This document shows positions 60,172 to 64,000 of a DNA stretch of 64,000 nucleotides, piece after piece (within the stretch, counting starts at the first letter, position 1; every line of letters begins with the position of its first letter). The DNA is from CAWDDA01 sp963813345 (GTDB taxonomy: Bacteria; Acidobacteriota; Blastocatellia; RBC074). The DNA lies in assembly GCA_963813345.1 (NCBI GenBank), contig CAWEYR010000011.1, positions 1 through 64,000 of the forward strand, read 5' to 3'. Position numbers and translations under genes: made by a program. The notes under the pieces are model-generated. The model was not told the DNA's origin, made no database searches, and worked only from the letters and a program-made list of their open reading frames with translations.

Positions 60172-61658
60172 CCTCGAACTTGATGCGTCGCGTGCGATCG
60201 CGGGCGCAAGAGTCCGTATTGGACTTTCACCCCGGAATTTTTCCTCCGACAGACGCGTATTTGCTTACCAGCACTGGAGCAATCAGAGCCGGGGCGGAAC
60301 GGAGACGGTTTGTAATCAGAGTCAACAAGCCAGAGCTGTGGTGGACATGGGACCACGGGAAGCCCAATCTTTATTCGCTCCACATCACGGTCGAATCAGG
60401 TGGCCGGGTTTCAGACAGCAAGAGTCTCGCAATAGGTATCCGAGAGATCGAGCATATTGACTGGAAGTTCTACCTCAATGGAAAGCGAATATTCATTCGA
60501 GGGACTAACTACTACTACCATCTTTTTCAATCCGAAGTACGAAGAGCTGATTACGAACGAGACCTCGGACTCGTGAGGTCGATGAACGTAAACATGGTGC
60601 GATTGCACTGCAATTTCAGCAATCCCGAGTTTTATGATCTCGCAGATGAGCTGGGAATGCTCGTCTGGCAGGACTATCTCGAAGCCTGGTATCCTGAAGA
60701 TCGCGCGTTCTCGCTTAAAGCCGCGAGCCTTTACGATCCTCACATTCGGTACGTGCGAAATCACCCTTCGGTAGCGATCTGGGCGACCAGCGACGAAGAG
60801 TCACTCGAGAACTATCGCGATCTGACAAAGCATCTCGAACCGAGGCTCTTCGTGAATGATCCGCAGCGGCGGCCGGTCCAGAGATCGACGGGACGCTATG
60901 GCGACGCACACGTTTATGAAGGCTGGTACACAGGCACGATCTGGGCATATGCGAAGATGACCGAGAAGTTTGTCTCCGAGCTCGGTGCAACTGCGCTTCC
61001 GAATCACGATAGCCTGATGAAGTTCATACCCAACGCCTGGCCGATTTCCGAGCACGAAGACGAGTGGGTCTTTCGCAAGCTTCAGATCAAGGAGGCAATG
61101 AGAGCCTGGGGCGAGCCTGGCGACAAGAGCCTGAAGGAATACATTCCGCAAACGCAAGACTATGTCGCGCGGCTTTTTCAGCTGGCAATAGAGCGGATGC
61201 GACGGCTGAAGTATCGGCCGGCAGGAGGCATTCTTCATTTTCACGCAGTTGACCTCTGGCCCTCGGTGACGATGGCTGCGATCGACTTTTACCGGCAGCC
61301 AACGAAGGCCTTCTATACGGTGCAACGGTCGTTTCAGATGGTCTTGCCATCGATTGAATACGATCGCGACACTTTCAAGCGAGGCGAGAAGATCAGTCTT
61401 CCGCTCTGGGCAATCAACGATCATCACCGCGAGATACCAACGGCATCGATCGAGTGGAGACTTGTAAATGAGAGCGGGATGACTATGAAGACGGGAAAGG
61501 TTTCCGAAGGTCTGTCTCTCGCTTCCGATTCATCGCAGCAAGTCGGAGAGATACATCTTGAGATTCCCGGAAGCGGCAGGTATGTTCTGTGGGCCGAAAT
61601 CAAAGACTCGAATAACGCAAAACTGTCAGAAAACAACTTCGAGTTCAGGGTTGAGTGA
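60159..61658 (+). CDS. Glycoside hydrolase family 2-like protein, catalytic part
   Basis: Continuation of the previous protein, in frame from about 60240. It contains the GH2 immunoglobulin-like middle domain (LWWTWDHGKPNLYSLHITV, GIREIEHIDWKFYLNGKRIF) and the TIM-barrel (RGTNYYYHLFQSEVRRADYE, MVRLHCNFSNPEFYDLADEL, MLVWQDYLEAWYPEDRAF). HPSVAIWATSDEESLENYRD lies where the acid/base Glu is expected, and KFVSELGATALPN carries the nucleophile-type Glu seen in beta-mannosidase and exo-glucosaminidase relatives. C-terminal beta domains end at EFRVE. Repaired, the whole protein is about 1130 residues, longer than a normal GH2 enzyme. The substrate is a beta-linked sugar; beta-mannosidase-like activity is the best guess. 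Confidence 0.8.
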   Translation: MLLLTSNLMRRVRSRAQESVLDFHPGIFPPTDAYLLTSTGAIRAGAERRRFVIRVNKPELWWTWDHGKPNLYSLHITVESGGRVSDSKSLAIGIREIEHIDWKFYLNGKRIFIRGTNYYYHLFQSEVRRADYERDLGLVRSMNVNMVRLHCNFSNPEFYDLADELGMLVWQDYLEAWYPEDRAFSLKAASLYDPHIRYVRNHPSVAIWATSDEESLENYRDLTKHLEPRLFVNDPQRRPVQRSTGRYGDAHVYEGWYTGTIWAYAKMTEKFVSELGATALPNHDSLMKFIPNAWPISEHEDEWVFRKLQIKEAMRAWGEPGDKSLKEYIPQTQDYVARLFQLAIERMRRLKYRPAGGILHFHAVDLWPSVTMAAIDFYRQPTKAFYTVQRSFQMVLPSIEYDRDTFKRGEKISLPLWAINDHHREIPTASIEWRLVNESGMTMKTGKVSEGLSLASDSSQQVGEIHLEIPGSGRYVLWAEIKDSNNAKLSENNFEFRVE

Positions 61659-61685
61659 GGTTTGAGTTCGTACATAGGAAGAGAC

Positions 61686-62433
61686 ATGAAACTGAAAGAC
61701 AAGGTATCGGTCGTAACAGGTGCGGGTTCAGGACTGGGCAAGGCGATTGCGCTTCGCTTCGCTCAGGAAGGTTCCAGGATTGTGGTCGCTGAGATCAACG
61801 AAGCGACGGCGCAGGAGACACTGAAACTCGTTCATGCGCAAGGGCGTGGAGGCGTTCTCAGTCTGCACGGATGTCGGGGATTCCGGTTCGGTCGCGAACC
61901 TCTTTAAGTCTCTCGACGATCGAGGCTGGCCCGTCGACATACTCGTCAACAACGCGGGCAATGCCGATCAATTGATTCCTGTCCACCTGATGACGGATGA
62001 GCAGTGGTCGAACATCGTCAACGTTCACCTCAACGGCACGTTCTATTGCACGCGGGAAGCGATCCGTCGAATGCTTCCGAGGGGCAGCGGCTCGATCGTT
62101 AATATTGGTTCTGCAGCGGGGCAGCGCGGGCTCCAGGGCGCCAGTTCGTATACGGCCGCGAAGGGTGGGATCCTTGCCTTCACAAGAGGGGTAGCTCTCG
62201 AATACGCAACGCTGGGCATTCGAGTAAACTGCATTGCACCGGGATTCATCGAAACACCAATCCTCGAAAAACTTTCGGATGAGGTGCGCGCGATGGCAGT
62301 ACCCATGACGCCGATGGGGCGCATCGGCAGACCTGAGGAGGTGGCGGCCACTGCCCTTTTCCTGGCGTCAGATGAATCGTCTTACTTTACCGGCCAGACA
62401 CTCAATCCCAACGGCGGACTCTTTATGCTCTAG
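61686..62433 (+). CDS. SDR family oxidoreductase, one frameshift
   Basis: About 249 residues of a classical short-chain dehydrogenase. It has VSVVTGAGSGLGKAIALRFA, then after a break near 61843 VDILVNNAGNADQLIP, SIVNIGSAAGQRGLQGASSY with the catalytic Ser and Tyr, TAAKGGILAFTRGVALEYAT with the Lys, IRVNCIAPGFIETPI and a typical SDR end (SSYFTGQTLNPNGG). It starts 28 bp after the GH2 stop and probably belongs to the same operon, as an alcohol or sugar dehydrogenase. Confidence 0.85.
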
Positions 62434-62436
62434 TAC

Positions 62437-62465
62437 CTGGGAGCGCCAGGCTCCAGCCTGGCGCA
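62437..62465. repeat. Palindrome GCGCCAGGCT/AGCCTGGCGC after the SDR gene
   Basis: A perfect hairpin with arms GCGCCAGGCT and AGCCTGGCGC and loop CC, preceded by CTGGGA as in the CTGGGAGCGC family. A related hairpin (GCCAGGC / GCCTGGC) lies at 62611-62632. Confidence 0.65.
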
Positions 62466-62646
62466 CGATTTGGAAGTTGCGGATCGGCTTGACGCCGCTT
62501 GAGTCAAATTCGATAGCGGATGCACTCAGCGGGACGTAAGAAGAACGGTTCCGACCGAGCCATGCCTGCACTCCAGGAATTCGGCTCCGGTGCTTCAGGC
62601 TTGAAGTCGCCAGGCTGCATTGCCTGGCGCTGCCTCCGGGGGCCCG

Positions 62647-64000
62647 ATGCGACTGACACTTCTTCCGCTACTTTTGCTTCTTCATCTGACGTCGCATGCC
62701 CAAACTACATTCATACAAAAGAGCGCAAGCTTTCACACCACGGCCCAGTTTCAGGAACTGACCTCAGGCCGAGTCTCCCTTTCACGATCGTCCCGTCTTG
62801 AACGAAATGGTGAGCGGCTTATTGGAAGCAAGAACGGCATCGTCCGTCAGCTCCCCGATGGCAACTTTGCACCGTTTCCCGCAAAAGGGCTTCTGCCGAC
62901 GCGCGAAGTAACTGTGATCACGAGCGATCCTCAGGGAACGCTCTGGATCGGCACAACCCGGGGAGCGATCCGATTCGATGAGAGTGCAAACCGTGTCGAG
63001 TACTTCGCAGGTCAACGATGGTTGCCAGCGGACGATGTGTCAGGTATCGGCTTTGAGATTCGCGGCGGTTCGACGGCTGTCTGGATAGAGACCTCACGCG
63101 GCCTGAGCCGGATTCTTTTTGAGCCGATGACCTTTGAAGAAAAGGCGCGCCGCTTTGAAGAACGAATTCGGACCCGCCACGTTCGCCACGGGTTGACTGC
63201 GACTTCTCATCTAACTCGAGCCGGCGATCTCACTTCGAATCGAACTGTATCGAGCGACAATGATGGCCTTTGGACTGCAATGTACGTCGCGGCTGAATGT
63301 TTCAGATACGCCGTAACGAAGTCGGCAGAGGCAAGGGCAAATGCGCGTCAGGGCATGGAAGCCATTCTCAGACTCGAAGAGATTACCGGAATTCGCGGTT
63401 TTCCGGCGCGATCCTTCATAAAGGTCGGCGAAGACGAGCAACCAAAAGATGGCGAATGGCACCTGACGCCGGACGGGAAATGGAGCTGGAAGGGCGACAC
63501 CAGCTCAGACGAGATTGTGGGTCATTACTTCGTCTATCCGATCTACTATGACCTTGTTGCGACAGATGATGAGAAGAACCGGATCAAGGGCGTGGTCGAG
63601 CGGATTACATCACACATAGTCGACAACAAGTTCCAGTTGATTGATCTGGATGGAAAGCGCACGCGATGGGGATGGTGGGGTCCGGATGAGATATGGAAAG
63701 ATGCAGATGAGACCGGTTTGCGTGCCCTTCATCTGCTTTCGCATCTTCGAGTCGCCAGCTACATTACGCGCGACCAGAAGTTTGAACGCATCTATCGAGA
63801 CCTTATCGGAACGCATCGTTATCATCTTCTGATGCGGAACCAGAAGATTCTTGTTCCGGGCAAGGTGAACCACTCTGATGACGAGCTGGCGTTCCTTTCG
63901 TATTATCCGCTGCTGGTTTATGAAAAAGACCCGGCGCTCATCGAGGTTTATCGCGAAAGCCTTAGCCGGAGCTGGCAAGTGGAGAGAAACGAGCGAAATC
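62647..64000 (+). CDS. Secreted propeller-domain protein, runs off the right edge (partial)
   Basis: The frame from ATG 62647 has no stop to the window end (451 residues and more). A signal peptide (RLTLLPLLLLLHLTSHAQ) is followed by two-component-regulator-propeller-like motifs (SDPQGTLWIGTTRGAIRFDE; AVWIETSRGLSRILFEP). The next domain starts SSDNDGLWTAMYVAAECFRY and continues with KSAEARANARQGMEAILRLE, RWGWWGPDEIWKDADETG and LRALHLLSHLRVASYITRD. This part looks alpha-helical, like an alpha/alpha-toroid enzyme fold. No histidine kinase part is seen yet. Its place after GH2 and SDR genes suggests an extracellular carbohydrate-related role. Confidence 0.7.
   Translation, partial: MRLTLLPLLLLLHLTSHAQTTFIQKSASFHTTAQFQELTSGRVSLSRSSRLERNGERLIGSKNGIVRQLPDGNFAPFPAKGLLPTREVTVITSDPQGTLWIGTTRGAIRFDESANRVEYFAGQRWLPADDVSGIGFEIRGGSTAVWIETSRGLSRILFEPMTFEEKARRFEERIRTRHVRHGLTATSHLTRAGDLTSNRTVSSDNDGLWTAMYVAAECFRYAVTKSAEARANARQGMEAILRLEEITGIRGFPARSFIKVGEDEQPKDGEWHLTPDGKWSWKGDTSSDEIVGHYFVYPIYYDLVATDDEKNRIKGVVERITSHIVDNKFQLIDLDGKRTRWGWWGPDEIWKDADETGLRALHLLSHLRVASYITRDQKFERIYRDLIGTHRYHLLMRNQKILVPGKVNHSDDELAFLSYYPLLVYEKDPALIEVYRESLSRSWQVERNERN

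Overview
The window looks like a chromosomal segment from a member of Acidobacteriota or a close relative. This is inferred from gene content, not from a marker gene. The signs are ADOP-type MacB/FtsX permeases, ECF sigma factors paired with large Ser/Thr kinases, kinases fused to TolB-like or STAND ATPase modules, a TonB-dependent receptor with an N-terminal carboxypeptidase-regulatory-like domain, and many dispersed palindromic repeats. I saw no rRNA, tRNA or CRISPR array.

Layout. 0-4.7 kb: a DUF2071 gene, a broken ADOP permease and a broken NAD-dependent reductase. 5-10.7 kb: a very large kinase-ATPase-TPR protein ending in two solute-binding-protein (SBP family 5) domains. 10.8-13 kb: a tannase-like esterase and a small secreted protein, converging on a strong terminator. 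13.2-16.6 kb: a sigma factor overlapping a kinase with a TolB-like propeller. 16.65-18.5 kb: a group II intron on the minus strand, inserted inside a hairpin. 18.5-21.8 kb: small, mostly lineage-specific proteins and relics. 21.8-30.2 kb: an ECF sigma factor and two tandem kinase-STAND ATPase genes that share a near-identical core. 30.3-36 kb: MltF-like transglycosylase, ArsR regulator with two operator palindromes, alginate-lyase-like protein, IS110-type element, two ADOP C-terminal stubs. 36-48 kb: mostly core genes (amidohydrolase, dipeptidase, gapA, hslVU, FN3 lipoprotein, glutamate dehydrogenase, anti-sigma/STAS pair, aroA, aroK). 48-64 kb: SDRs, TonB receptor, IlvD/Edd dehydratase, epoxide-hydrolase-like protein, DegT aminotransferase, Gfo/Idh oxidoreductase, GH2 enzyme and a partial propeller protein, which together suggest a carbohydrate or sugar-acid utilisation region.

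Reading frames are broken at many places, including in aroA, which is normally a single intact gene. Several breaks fall in short homopolymer runs. Breaks are much denser before about 36 kb than after it. I therefore treat many frameshifts as possible sequencing or assembly errors. Entries typed pseudogene are heavily broken as given. Entries typed CDS with a noted frameshift are probably intact genes in the organism. Base composition and identity figures quoted here are by-eye estimates.
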